The position numbers and the translations under genes are program-made. DNA of 8,984 nucleotides. It comes from Bacteroidota bacterium. Its GTDB lineage: Bacteria > Bacteroidota > Bacteroidia > Chitinophagales > Chitinophagaceae. The stretch covers positions 1-8,984 of the forward strand of contig JAEWJV010000480.1 in assembly GCA_023386395.1 (NCBI GenBank), read 5' to 3'. The notes below the pieces were generated by a model, which ran no database searches, was not told the origin of the DNA, and saw only the letters and a list, made by a program, of their open reading frames with translations. Positions 1-5,848 of this stretch are shown here, piece after piece; the first letter of the stretch is position 1, and each line of letters opens with the position of its first letter.

Positions 1-724
1 GTTTTGCATTGGGCACCCAGCGTGGATCGGCCGTCATCATACCACTTACGTCTGTCCATATTTCAAGAGAGGCTGCATTTAATGCGGAAGCATAAATAGC
101 CGCCGTATAATCGCTGCCGCCGCGGCCTAACGTTGTTGTATTATTGTTATTATCACTGGAAATAAAACCCGGTGCTAAAAAAATATTTTTATCTAACGCT
201 TGAATAGTTGTTGTTATAAGCTGGTTCGTGGTATCAAAGTTTACAGCTGCAAAACCAAAATGGCTATTGGTTTTAATAAGCTTGCGCGAATCGAGCCATT
301 CTATATCTACATGTTTTGACTGTAGGAAAGCCGTAATAATTTTTGATGACAGCAATTCGCCAAAGCTGATGATGCGGTCTTTTGTGTGCAGGGATAATTC
401 TTTCAGATAAAAAACACTGTTGCAAATTTCTTCAAGTTCATTAAACTGTTGTTTAATCATGCTCAAACAGCTGCTTTGGTGCGTTACCGGCAATAATGCC
501 CGTGCAGTATCAAGATGTTTTTTTTCAAGTTCCTTTAAAACATCTTTATAGGTTTCATCCGTTTGTTCTGCCAGCGTGCCGGCTTTAATCAATGCATCCG
601 TTACACCGCCTAAAGCACTCACTACGACAACCTGCTGCTCATTATTTGACATAACAATGGCGGCAACCTTTTGAATGCTGTCTGCATTTGCTACCGAAGA
701 GCCGCCAAACTTTAAAACTTTCAT
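1..724 (-). CDS. thrA: Aspartate kinase, N-terminal part (probably bifunctional aspartokinase/homoserine dehydrogenase I); 3' end outside window
   Basis: This is the first 241 codons of an amino-acid kinase that phosphorylates aspartate, the entry step to threonine, methionine and lysine. Translating the - strand from the ATG at 724 gives MKVLKFGGSSVAN, the nucleotide-binding KFGGSSV start. A SFGELLSS segment lies near residue 130. The signature LGRGGSDYTAAI sits near residue 200, followed by LEIWTDVSGMMTADPR, the aspartate-binding region. The start is fixed because the family normally begins only a few residues before KFGG. The kinase domain alone cannot show whether the protein is fused. 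The MKVLKFGGSSVAN start and the EIWTDVSGMMTADPR wording resemble ThrA-type fusions of Bacteroidota more than monofunctional LysC, so the fusion is inferred. An odd DNNNNTTT run just before LGRGG probably marks a flexible loop. The gene is divergent from the ubiD-like gene. Family assignment is firm; the exact symbol is less so. Confidence 0.9.
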   Translation of the reverse strand, partial: MKVLKFGGSSVANADSIQKVAAIVMSNNEQQVVVVSALGGVTDALIKAGTLAEQTDETYKDVLKELEKKHLDTARALLPVTHQSSCLSMIKQQFNELEEICNSVFYLKELSLHTKDRIISFGELLSSKIITAFLQSKHVDIEWLDSRKLIKTNSHFGFAAVNFDTTNQLITTTIQALDKNIFLAPGFISSDNNNNTTTLGRGGSDYTAAIYASALNAASLEIWTDVSGMMTADPRWVPNAK

Positions 725-759
725 CCTGGGAAATTTACTTTGTCAATTTTTTGGGATTG

Positions 760-791
760 CAAAGAAACGCTAACTGCGGGCTTTAGCCTAA
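760..791 (-). promoter_or_regulatory. Possible promoter for the aspartokinase gene
   Basis: Read on the - strand, TTTCTTTG (767-760) resembles the Bacteroidota -7 box TAnnTTTG. A TTAG at 791-788 lies 20 bp further upstream, where TTTG would be expected. This would give a 5' leader of about 30 nt. Both boxes have mismatches, so the call is weak. A direct repeat of TAACT (771-775 and 789-793) overlaps the spacer and the upstream box, and could be a regulator site. Confidence 0.35.
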
Positions 792-1015
792 CTAAAAATT
801 AATAATCTTTTGGCAAATATTATCTGAATAACTTATGAATGTTAGTTTGTATGAAGTGGAACGGTAAGACAAATAAATTAAAAGATAATAAATACACTCA
901 CATACAACATCGGATCAAAGCTTCCAGGGAAGCGCATACAGGTGATTAAAAGTTTGAGATCAGCTACAATGAACGATACATTTTTATGATTTGATATAAA
1001 GAATTATTGGTTGAA

Positions 1016-1037
1016 CACCCTCGCCGCAGGCGTGGTG
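1016..1037. repeat. GC-rich imperfect hairpin, REP-like
   Basis: CACC (1016-1019) pairs with GGTG (1034-1037), and CGCC (1022-1025) pairs with GGCG (1029-1032) around a GCA loop. The two stems are separated by a CT/T internal loop. A second possible pairing joins CGCAGGC (1025-1031) to GCCTGCG (1056-1062). The GC-richness stands out against AT-rich surroundings, as with repetitive extragenic palindromes, but only one copy is seen in the window. It is not followed by a T-tract, so it is unlikely to be a terminator. Confidence 0.4.
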
Positions 1038-1083
1038 CCCCCAACCCATTAATAAGCCTGCGCATAGATTTAAATATAAGATG

Positions 1084-1119
1084 ATGGTTATTTTATAGGT
1101 TTGCATAACCATGGTTTAT
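1084..1119. promoter_or_regulatory. Operator-like array of three ATGGTTAT-type half-sites over the ubiD-like start
   Basis: ATGGTTAT (1084-1091) and ATAACCAT (1105-1112) form a perfect 8-bp inverted repeat separated by 13 bp. The second arm runs directly into ATGGTTTAT (1111-1119), making the palindrome AACCATGGTT (1107-1116) centred on the start codon. The -7 box lies between the first two arms. A protein bound here would block RNA polymerase. The regulator is unknown. Symmetry and position are seen directly; function is inferred. Confidence 0.4.
1096..1103 (+). promoter_or_regulatory. Promoter -7 box for the ubiD-like gene
   Basis: TAGGTTTG matches the Bacteroidota -7 consensus TAnnTTTG exactly. 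It ends 7 nt before the start codon, so transcription would begin at or within a few nucleotides of the ATG, giving a leaderless or nearly leaderless mRNA. No clear TTTG is found 19-21 bp upstream, so the promoter is incomplete and may need an activator. Confidence 0.5.
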
Positions 1120-2946
1120 ACAACGCTTGAAGACTGTATTAACGATCTTGAAAAGAATGGCCATTTAGTAAGAATAAAGGAAGAAGTTGACCCGCATCTT
1201 GAAATGGCTGCCATTCATTTGCGGGCGTATGACGCACAAGGCCCGGCTTTATTGTTTGAAAATGTAAAAGGATCAAAATTCCGCGCCGCTTCCAATATTT
1301 TTGGTACTACGGAAAGAAGCCGTTTTATCTTCCGGAAGCGCTTCGAAACAATTCAACAGCTTATAAGTTTAAGAAATAATCCGCAAACAATTCTTAAGCG
1401 TCCGTTTAGCGCTGCAAAGCATGGTGTGCATGCTTTATCATCACTTCCTAAAAAAGTAAAAACTTCGCCCGTAATCAATCATGAAATAAAAATTACTGAT
1501 CTTCCTTTAATCCATCACTGGCCAAAAGATGGCGGTGCTTTTGTAACACTGCCGCAGGTTTATACGGAGGATATTACAAAGCCTGGCGTGCATCAGTCAA
1601 ACCTTGGCATGTACCGCATTCAGCTTATCGGCAATGATTATGTTTTGAATGAAGAAGCAGGATTACATTATCAAATACACCGCGGCATTGGTGTGCATCA
1701 AACAAGAGCCAACGAGAAAGGATTGCCTTTAAAAGTAAGCATATTTGTTGGCGGGCCTCCTGCACATACGCTGGCCGCTGTGATGCCTTTGCCGGAAGGA
1801 ATGAGCGAATTGATGTTTGCAGGATTATTGGGCGGCAGGCGTTTCAGGTATTTTTATAAAGATGGATTTTGCATAAGCGCCGATGCAGATTTTGTAATTA
1901 CAGGTGAAGCTTTTCCGGGTGAGAATAAACCTGAAGGGCCGTTTGGCGATCATCTTGGTTATTATAGTTTAATGCATGATTTTCCCTTGATGCATGTGAG
2001 AAAAATATATGCGAAAAATAATGCAATATGGCCGTTTACAGTGGTGGGCAGGCCGCCGCAGGAAGACACAGCTTTTGGCAATTTAATCCATGAACTCACG
2101 GGCGATGCATTAACAAAAGAAATTCCGGGCCTGCAGCAGGTGAATGCCGTGGATGCAGCCGGCGTACATCCCTTATTGCTGGCAACAGGCAGTGAGCGTT
2201 ATACGCCTTACAATAAAATAAAACAGCCGGCAGAAATATTGACTATCGCCAATCATATTCTCGGTACAGGCCAGTTGAGCCTTGCTAAATTTTTATTTAT
2301 CACAGCTGATGATGAGCGAAAATTATCGCCCCAAAATATTCCTGCTTTTTTTGATTTTATATTGAAAAGAATAAATCTCAAAAGGGATATTCATTTTTAT
2401 ACCAATACAACTATTGATACGCTTGATTATTCAGGTACAGGGCTTAACCAGGGAAGCAAAGTTGTTTTTGGAGCTTATGGAGATGTATTAAGGGAATTAT
2501 GCACAGCAATTCCATCTGAATTTTCGCAACTGCAAAATTTTGAAAATGCGCAACTGGCATTGCCGGGGATTATTTGTCTTCAAACAAAAAAATTCACTGA
2601 CTATAAAAATGCTGAAATGGAAATGCAACAGTTGAATGAACAATTGTGTAATACACCAGCGGCTTTGCAACAAACACCTTTTATTATTATTTGTGATGAT
2701 GCTTCATTTACTGCAAACAGCTTGAATAATTTTTTATGGGCAACCTTCACCCGGTGCAACCCTGCTTATGACATACATGGCATTAACAGCTTTTATCATC
2801 ATAAACACTGGGGCTGCGACGCCGTTGTTTTAGATGCACGCATTAAACCGCATCATGCACCTGCATTGGAAAAAGATGCTGTTGTGGAAAAGAATATTGA
2901 CAGGATTTTTAATAAAGGTGGCAGTTTGTATAACGTACTAAAATAA
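1111..2946 (+). CDS. ubiD: UbiD-family prenylated-FMN decarboxylase, long (about 610 aa) form
   Basis: The 611-residue product is a cytosolic UbiD-type decarboxylase, a family that removes carboxyl groups from aromatic or unsaturated acids using prenylated FMN made by UbiX. Family marks are GALLFENVKG-like sequence near residue 50, NLGMYRIQ (164-171), HRGIGVHQ (190-197), GGPPAHTLAA (214-223), EGPFGDHLGYYS (275-286; E275 and D280 match the catalytic acidic positions) and VVGRPPQEDT (311-320). It is longer than E. coli UbiD (about 497 aa). The C-terminal third, with FLWATFTRCNPAYDIHG (541-557), resembles the long UbiD form of some menaquinone makers such as Helicobacter. A menaquinone role is therefore plausible, but the neighbours do not support it and the substrate is unknown. 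An in-frame TAG at 1096-1098 makes 1111 the first possible ATG. A terminator follows at once. Confidence 0.9.
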   Translation: MVYTTLEDCINDLEKNGHLVRIKEEVDPHLEMAAIHLRAYDAQGPALLFENVKGSKFRAASNIFGTTERSRFIFRKRFETIQQLISLRNNPQTILKRPFSAAKHGVHALSSLPKKVKTSPVINHEIKITDLPLIHHWPKDGGAFVTLPQVYTEDITKPGVHQSNLGMYRIQLIGNDYVLNEEAGLHYQIHRGIGVHQTRANEKGLPLKVSIFVGGPPAHTLAAVMPLPEGMSELMFAGLLGGRRFRYFYKDGFCISADADFVITGEAFPGENKPEGPFGDHLGYYSLMHDFPLMHVRKIYAKNNAIWPFTVVGRPPQEDTAFGNLIHELTGDALTKEIPGLQQVNAVDAAGVHPLLLATGSERYTPYNKIKQPAEILTIANHILGTGQLSLAKFLFITADDERKLSPQNIPAFFDFILKRINLKRDIHFYTNTTIDTLDYSGTGLNQGSKVVFGAYGDVLRELCTAIPSEFSQLQNFENAQLALPGIICLQTKKFTDYKNAEMEMQQLNEQLCNTPAALQQTPFIIICDDASFTANSLNNFLWATFTRCNPAYDIHGINSFYHHKHWGCDAVVLDARIKPHHAPALEKDAVVEKNIDRIFNKGGSLYNVLK

Positions 2947-2950
2947 AATT

Positions 2951-2981
2951 GGGGCTGACGAAGAATCGACGCCCCTTTTTT
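2951..2981. terminator. Terminator between convergent ubiD-like and ndk genes, probably bidirectional
   Basis: GGGGC (2951-2955) pairs with GCCCC (2971-2975), with an inner CGA/TCG pairing (2959-2961 and 2966-2968) around a short loop. Six Ts follow (2976-2981). The hairpin starts 5 nt after the ubiD-like stop codon. On the other strand it is followed by an AT-rich stretch with several Ts, so it could also end ndk transcription about 70 nt past its stop codon. Confidence 0.85.
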
Positions 2982-3043
2982 CAACCCTAAACCCTTAAAG
3001 TGCAAATGTAAGCATCTGCATTTAACAAACAAGTTTATTTAGC

Positions 3044-3460
3044 TTAAAATCTTTCAAGCTGCGAGAAAAAGAAATTTCCTTCAATTGCCGCATTCTCATC
3101 GCTGTCACTGCCATGTACGGCATTTTCGCCCATTGAAGAGGCAAATTCTTTGCGGATGGTGCCTTCATCAGCCTGTGCAGGATTGGTAGCGCCGATTAAT
3201 TTTCTGAAATCAGCCACTGCATTTTCTTTTTCAAGAATTGCGGCAACAATAGGGCCGCTGCTCATAAACTCAACCAATTCGCCGTAAAAAGGCCTTTCTT
3301 TATGCACTGCATAAAAAGCGCCCGCCTGCTCTTTGGTAAGTTTTGTCCATTTCATGGCTTTAATGCTAAAACCCGCTTTTACAATGCGGTCAAGAATAGC
3401 GCCTGTGTGTGACTTGCCCGTAGCATCGGGCTTTATCATGGTAAATGTTGTATTGCTCAT
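3044..3460 (-). CDS. ndk: Nucleoside diphosphate kinase
   Basis: Ndk moves the gamma phosphate between nucleoside triphosphates and diphosphates through a phosphohistidine, keeping the cytosolic NTP and dNTP pools balanced. The 138-residue product has the usual length. It shows TMIKPDA near the N-terminus (K10), ERPFYGEL (55-62), the [14 protein letters not shown] nucleotide-binding segment (90-103), and the active-site motif [12 protein letters not shown] (113-124) with catalytic H116. An ATG 21 bp further upstream is in frame, but I chose the ATG at 3460 because [13 protein letters not shown] fits the family start, and the extra seven residues would begin inside the expected untranslated leader. 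The gene has its own promoter, is divergent from nrnA and convergent with the ubiD-like gene, and is probably monocistronic. Confidence 0.97.
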   Translation of the reverse strand: MSNTTFTMIKPDATGKSHTGAILDRIVKAGFSIKAMKWTKLTKEQAGAFYAVHKERPFYGELVEFMSSGPIVAAILEKENAVADFRKLIGATNPAQADEGTIRKEFASSMGENAVHGSDSDENAAIEGNFFFSQLERF

Positions 3461-3478
3461 AGTTTTTAAAATTCGCCG

Positions 3479-3511
3479 CAAAACTAAGTCATCAATAATT
3501 TAAAAATCAAA
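3479..3511 (-). promoter_or_regulatory. Promoter for ndk (Bacteroidota type)
   Basis: On the - strand, TAGTTTTG (3486-3479) is an exact TAnnTTTG -7 box. TTTG (3511-3508) lies 21 bp upstream as the -33 box. The predicted transcript would start near 3472-3475, about 13 nt before the ATG at 3460. This supports the shorter ndk start. Confidence 0.75.
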
Positions 3512-3547
3512 GCAAATTGTTATAGATGGCCTTTAAACGAAAAATCA

Positions 3548-3579
3548 TTTGACCGTATGCTATTAAAGCCGCAATTTTG
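3548..3579 (+). promoter_or_regulatory. Promoter for the nrnA-like gene (Bacteroidota type)
   Basis: TTTG (3548-3551) and CAATTTTG (3572-3579, one mismatch to TAnnTTTG) are separated by 20 bp, the expected spacing. The -7 box ends 8 nt before the ATG at 3588, so the mRNA would begin within a few bases of the start codon. No Shine-Dalgarno sequence could fit in so short a leader. Confidence 0.7.
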
Positions 3580-3587
3580 CCGCCTTT

Positions 3588-4595
3588 ATGCAGCCGATAG
3601 CGCATTTATATCCATTACTGGAAGATAAAAGGAATATTGTAATTACCATGCATCAGAAGCCGGACGGCGATGCAATGGGTTCTGCACTTGCCTTGTTTCA
3701 TTTTCTCAAAAAAACTGGCCATAATGTTACTGTTGTTTCCCCCACCAACTGGGCGAAATTTTTAAACTGGATGCCCGGCTGCAATGAAGTGGTGGATTTT
3801 GAGGCACAAATACAAAGAACCACGGCACTCGCAGAAAGCGCAGATATATTGTTTTGCCTTGATTTTAACGCCATGCACCGCACTAAAAAAATGGAAACGC
3901 TGCTGCTGGGCATTAAATGTGTTAAGGTACTTATAGACCATCATGAGCAGCCTGCTGAAGAACATTTTGATTATGGTGTGAGTAATATTCTTAAAAGTTC
4001 CACCTGCGAAATGGTGTACGATTTTATTGTAAAGTCGCCTTTTGCAGACAAACTTGATCTTGACATGGCAGCCTGTATTTATACCGGGATCATGACAGAT
4101 ACGGGTTCATTCCGGTTTGCCATTACATCGGCACAAACGCATCAGGCCGTGGCACATTTGAAGGAACTGGGATTGAACCACAGCATTATTCATGAAAACA
4201 TTTATGATAATTTCCTGGAAACCAGGCTGCGGTTTATAGGCAATGCATTGCTTAACAGGCTGGATGTTTTATATGAATATAATACAGCCGTAATGGCTAT
4301 TTCAAGATACGATCTTATTAAATACCAGATACAAACCGGCGATACCGAAGGGCTGGTAAATTATTTACTTACGATTGAAGGCATTAAGCTGGGCGCTTTA
4401 TTGATAGACAGGACGGAAGAACGTAAATGGAGTTTCAGGAGCAAAGGGGATTTTGATGTGAATGAACTGGCGCGTAATCATTTTGAAGGAGGTGGACATA
4501 AAAATGCGGCGGGAGGCAGGAGCTCCGATACACTGGAAGAAAGCCTTAAAAAATTTAAAGAAGTACTTAAACTGTACGAAAAACAGTTGACATAA
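3588..4595 (+). CDS. nrnA: DHH/DHHA1 phosphoesterase, NrnA-like (nanoRNase / pAp phosphatase)
   Basis: The 335-residue product belongs to the DHH phosphoesterase family, which degrades 2-5 nt RNAs and in many members removes the 3' phosphate from pAp, a by-product of sulfate assimilation. The metal-binding motifs appear in order: MHQKPDGDAMGS (21-32; H22, D26, D28), LFCLDFN (88-94; D92), LIDHHE (115-120, the DHH motif) and GIMTDTGSF (167-175; D171). The C-terminal DHHA1 substrate-binding domain ends with GGGHKNAAGG (301-310). All catalytic residues are present and the length is normal for NrnA, so the enzyme should be active. The promoter lies directly in front. No terminator follows, so some transcripts may read into the FKBP gene 113 bp downstream. 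Cyclic-dinucleotide or pApA hydrolysis by a related GdpP-type domain is less likely, because no sensor domain or membrane segments are present. Confidence 0.92.
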   Translation: MQPIAHLYPLLEDKRNIVITMHQKPDGDAMGSALALFHFLKKTGHNVTVVSPTNWAKFLNWMPGCNEVVDFEAQIQRTTALAESADILFCLDFNAMHRTKKMETLLLGIKCVKVLIDHHEQPAEEHFDYGVSNILKSSTCEMVYDFIVKSPFADKLDLDMAACIYTGIMTDTGSFRFAITSAQTHQAVAHLKELGLNHSIIHENIYDNFLETRLRFIGNALLNRLDVLYEYNTAVMAISRYDLIKYQIQTGDTEGLVNYLLTIEGIKLGALLIDRTEERKWSFRSKGDFDVNELARNHFEGGGHKNAAGGRSSDTLEESLKKFKEVLKLYEKQLT

Positions 4596-4601
4596 AATCT
4601 G

Positions 4602-4708
4602 TATAAACAAAAACAAAAAAATGAAACCGGCCATGATAGTTTTTCCCACAGGGAAGAATGTACCTAGCGAGGTTTCATGAGACCATCGAAAAAACAAAAA
4701 TTAAACGA
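4602..4708 (+). promoter_or_regulatory. Structured mRNA leader, copy A (candidate cis-regulatory RNA)
   Basis: ATGAAACC (4621-4628) and GGTTTCAT (4671-4678) are perfect 8-bp complementary arms 42 nt apart. Inside lies a hairpin with TTTTTCCC (4640-4647) against GGGAAGAA (4651-4658), one G-U pair and an ACA loop. ACCT-AGCG-AGGT (4662-4673) could form a competing small stem. An A-rich linker leads into the FKBP ATG. The same layout occurs before the gene at 8902: TATAAAC begins 107 nt before the ATG in both, and the last 31 aligned positions including ATGAAA differ at only two places plus one gap. TTTCAT (4673-4678) can alternatively pair with the start codon ATGAAA (4709-4714). The resemblance is seen directly; a switch function is inferred. 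Confidence 0.55.
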
Positions 4709-5674
4709 ATGAAAAGAACATTGATAGCAGCGCTGCTTATAACAAGTTTAGCTGCCTGTAGCATGAATTATGAACAAACGCCTTCCGGGCTTTCCTATAA
4801 AATATTCAAGGGCAAAGGGACTCAGAAACCCAAAGCCGGTGAATTTATAAAGTTTAATGTAGAGTTCAGGTTAATGGACCGTGATTCGGTTTTACAAAGC
4901 ACTTTTGGCCATGTGCCAGGTTATGGCCCGGTTGATACGAGTAAAAGATCAGCATATTCTTTCATGGAAATTATACCGCTGATGAGTGTGGGCGATAGCG
5001 CTGTGGTGAGCATGAACATTGATTCTTTGAAGAATAAAAAAATGATCCAGGGCTATGATGAACTCTTTGTAAAAGGCCAGGTAATGGTTGCAAAAGTTAA
5101 ACTGCTGCAGGTTTTTAAAGATGAAAAAGCTGTAATGGCAGATTATGAAAAATCAATGGAAGATGAAAAGAATAGTGAGATTAAAGCGATAGAAGACTAC
5201 CTGGCGAAGAATAACCGGAAAGGTGTTAAGGCAGCAAATGGTACATATGCTATTATTGAAAATGCCGGCGATCCGGCACTGAAAGCTGATTCCGGCAAAA
5301 AGGTTTCTTTAATGTACCGTGGCAGGCTGCTCACAACGGGCCATGTGTTTGATACCAATATGGATAGCAGCAAAGGGCACACCGAACCACTTGAATTTGT
5401 AGTGGGAGCACCGGGTATGATACCGGGCTTCAGCGACGGGCTGCCATTATTTGGCAAAGGCGGGAAAGGCAAATTGTATATTCCGGCCTTCCTGGGCTAT
5501 GGGCAAGAACGGCGGGGCAATGAAATTCCTGCATTTTCAAACCTGGTATTTGATATAGAGGTGAAAGATGTAACCGATGCACCTGCACAGCCTGTAAATC
5601 CTATGCAACAGCAAATGCAGGAACAGATGCAGAGAATGCAGCAGCAAAAACAGGACAGTTCACAAGAAAAATAA
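4709..5674 (+). CDS. FKBP-type peptidyl-prolyl cis-trans isomerase, lipoprotein with two FKBP-like domains
   Basis: FKBP isomerases speed up proline cis-trans isomerisation during protein folding. The 321-residue product starts with a lipoprotein signal: MKRT, a hydrophobic stretch, then the lipobox SLAAC with C17, so it is probably membrane-anchored and faces the periplasm or the outside. The first FKBP-like domain (about 28-136) is degenerate. A charged, probably helical linker (about 137-172) precedes the second, more canonical domain (about 175-288), with YRG (203-205), FDTN (214-217), VVGAPGMIPGFSDGL (231-245; F241 replaces the usual Trp) and IPAFLGYG (258-265). The tail (296-321) is rich in Gln and Met. 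An in-frame ATG exists 51 bp upstream, but the start at 4709 is chosen because the signal peptide begins there. The structured leader A precedes it and a strong terminator follows. Confidence 0.92.
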   Translation: MKRTLIAALLITSLAACSMNYEQTPSGLSYKIFKGKGTQKPKAGEFIKFNVEFRLMDRDSVLQSTFGHVPGYGPVDTSKRSAYSFMEIIPLMSVGDSAVVSMNIDSLKNKKMIQGYDELFVKGQVMVAKVKLLQVFKDEKAVMADYEKSMEDEKNSEIKAIEDYLAKNNRKGVKAANGTYAIIENAGDPALKADSGKKVSLMYRGRLLTTGHVFDTNMDSSKGHTEPLEFVVGAPGMIPGFSDGLPLFGKGGKGKLYIPAFLGYGQERRGNEIPAFSNLVFDIEVKDVTDAPAQPVNPMQQQMQEQMQRMQQQKQDSSQEK

Positions 5675-5692
5675 TATTGCATTAATAATATG

Positions 5693-5735
5693 CAAACAAA
5701 AAAGCAACGCAATAACAGCGTTGCTTTTTTGTTTG
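5693..5735. terminator. Strong intrinsic terminator after the FKBP gene
   Basis: An 18-bp perfect stem runs from 5693-5710 against 5718-5735 with a 7-nt loop, and its core is GCAACGC/GCGTTGC. The core is flanked by an A6 run on the left and a T6 run on the right. It therefore looks like an intrinsic terminator in either direction, though the only gene ending here is the FKBP gene, 18 nt upstream. Confidence 0.92.
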
Positions 5736-5848
5736 AAGCCAGGTTTTGTATTGATGATGACGGCTGTTTATGATTAACAATGTTTTGATAAACGCAAAAA
5801 GAAAAACCTCATCTCAGAAGCATTGATTAACATTAAAAAATCAACAAC

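Larger units (their letters stand above)
725..1110. other. Divergent intergenic region between aspartokinase and ubiD-like genes
   Basis: No reading frame here looks like a gene. The region holds the possible aspartokinase promoter on the left, a small perfect stem GCTTCC/GGAAGC (920-925 and 928-933), a GC-rich hairpin at 1016-1037, and the operator-like repeats and -7 box just before the ubiD-like start. The stretch from about 800 to 1010 is AT-rich, and I see nothing else in it that I can name. No tRNA or known riboswitch pattern was recognised. Confidence 0.6.

Noticed and set aside
228..410. A 60-residue + strand reading frame opposite the aspartokinase gene
   Set aside because: The - strand translation gives continuous aspartokinase motifs across this stretch, so the + frame is a shadow.
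2984..2999. Telomere-like wording (CCCTAAACCCTTAAA) after the ubiD-like gene
   Set aside because: Only two imperfect units in a bacterial intergenic spacer; no repeat array.
3461..3481. Seven extra N-terminal residues on Ndk from the ATG at 3481
   Set aside because: The exact -7 box at 3479-3486 overlaps that ATG, so the transcript would begin downstream of it.
4587..4607. TTGACA followed by TATAAA, resembling a sigma-70 promoter before the FKBP gene
   Set aside because: The boxes are only about 9 bp apart, far too close for sigma-70, and Bacteroidota use a different consensus. The TATAAAC part is kept only as a shared landmark with leader B.
4658..4708. N-terminal extension of the FKBP protein from the ATG at 4658
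   Set aside because: It would put 17 charged residues before a lipoprotein signal peptide and would translate through the conserved leader; the ATG at 4709 is far better.
5197..5712. Reading frames on the - strand inside and after the FKBP gene
   Set aside because: They overlap a well-supported gene, have no family resemblance, and one runs through the terminator; they are shadows of the real gene.
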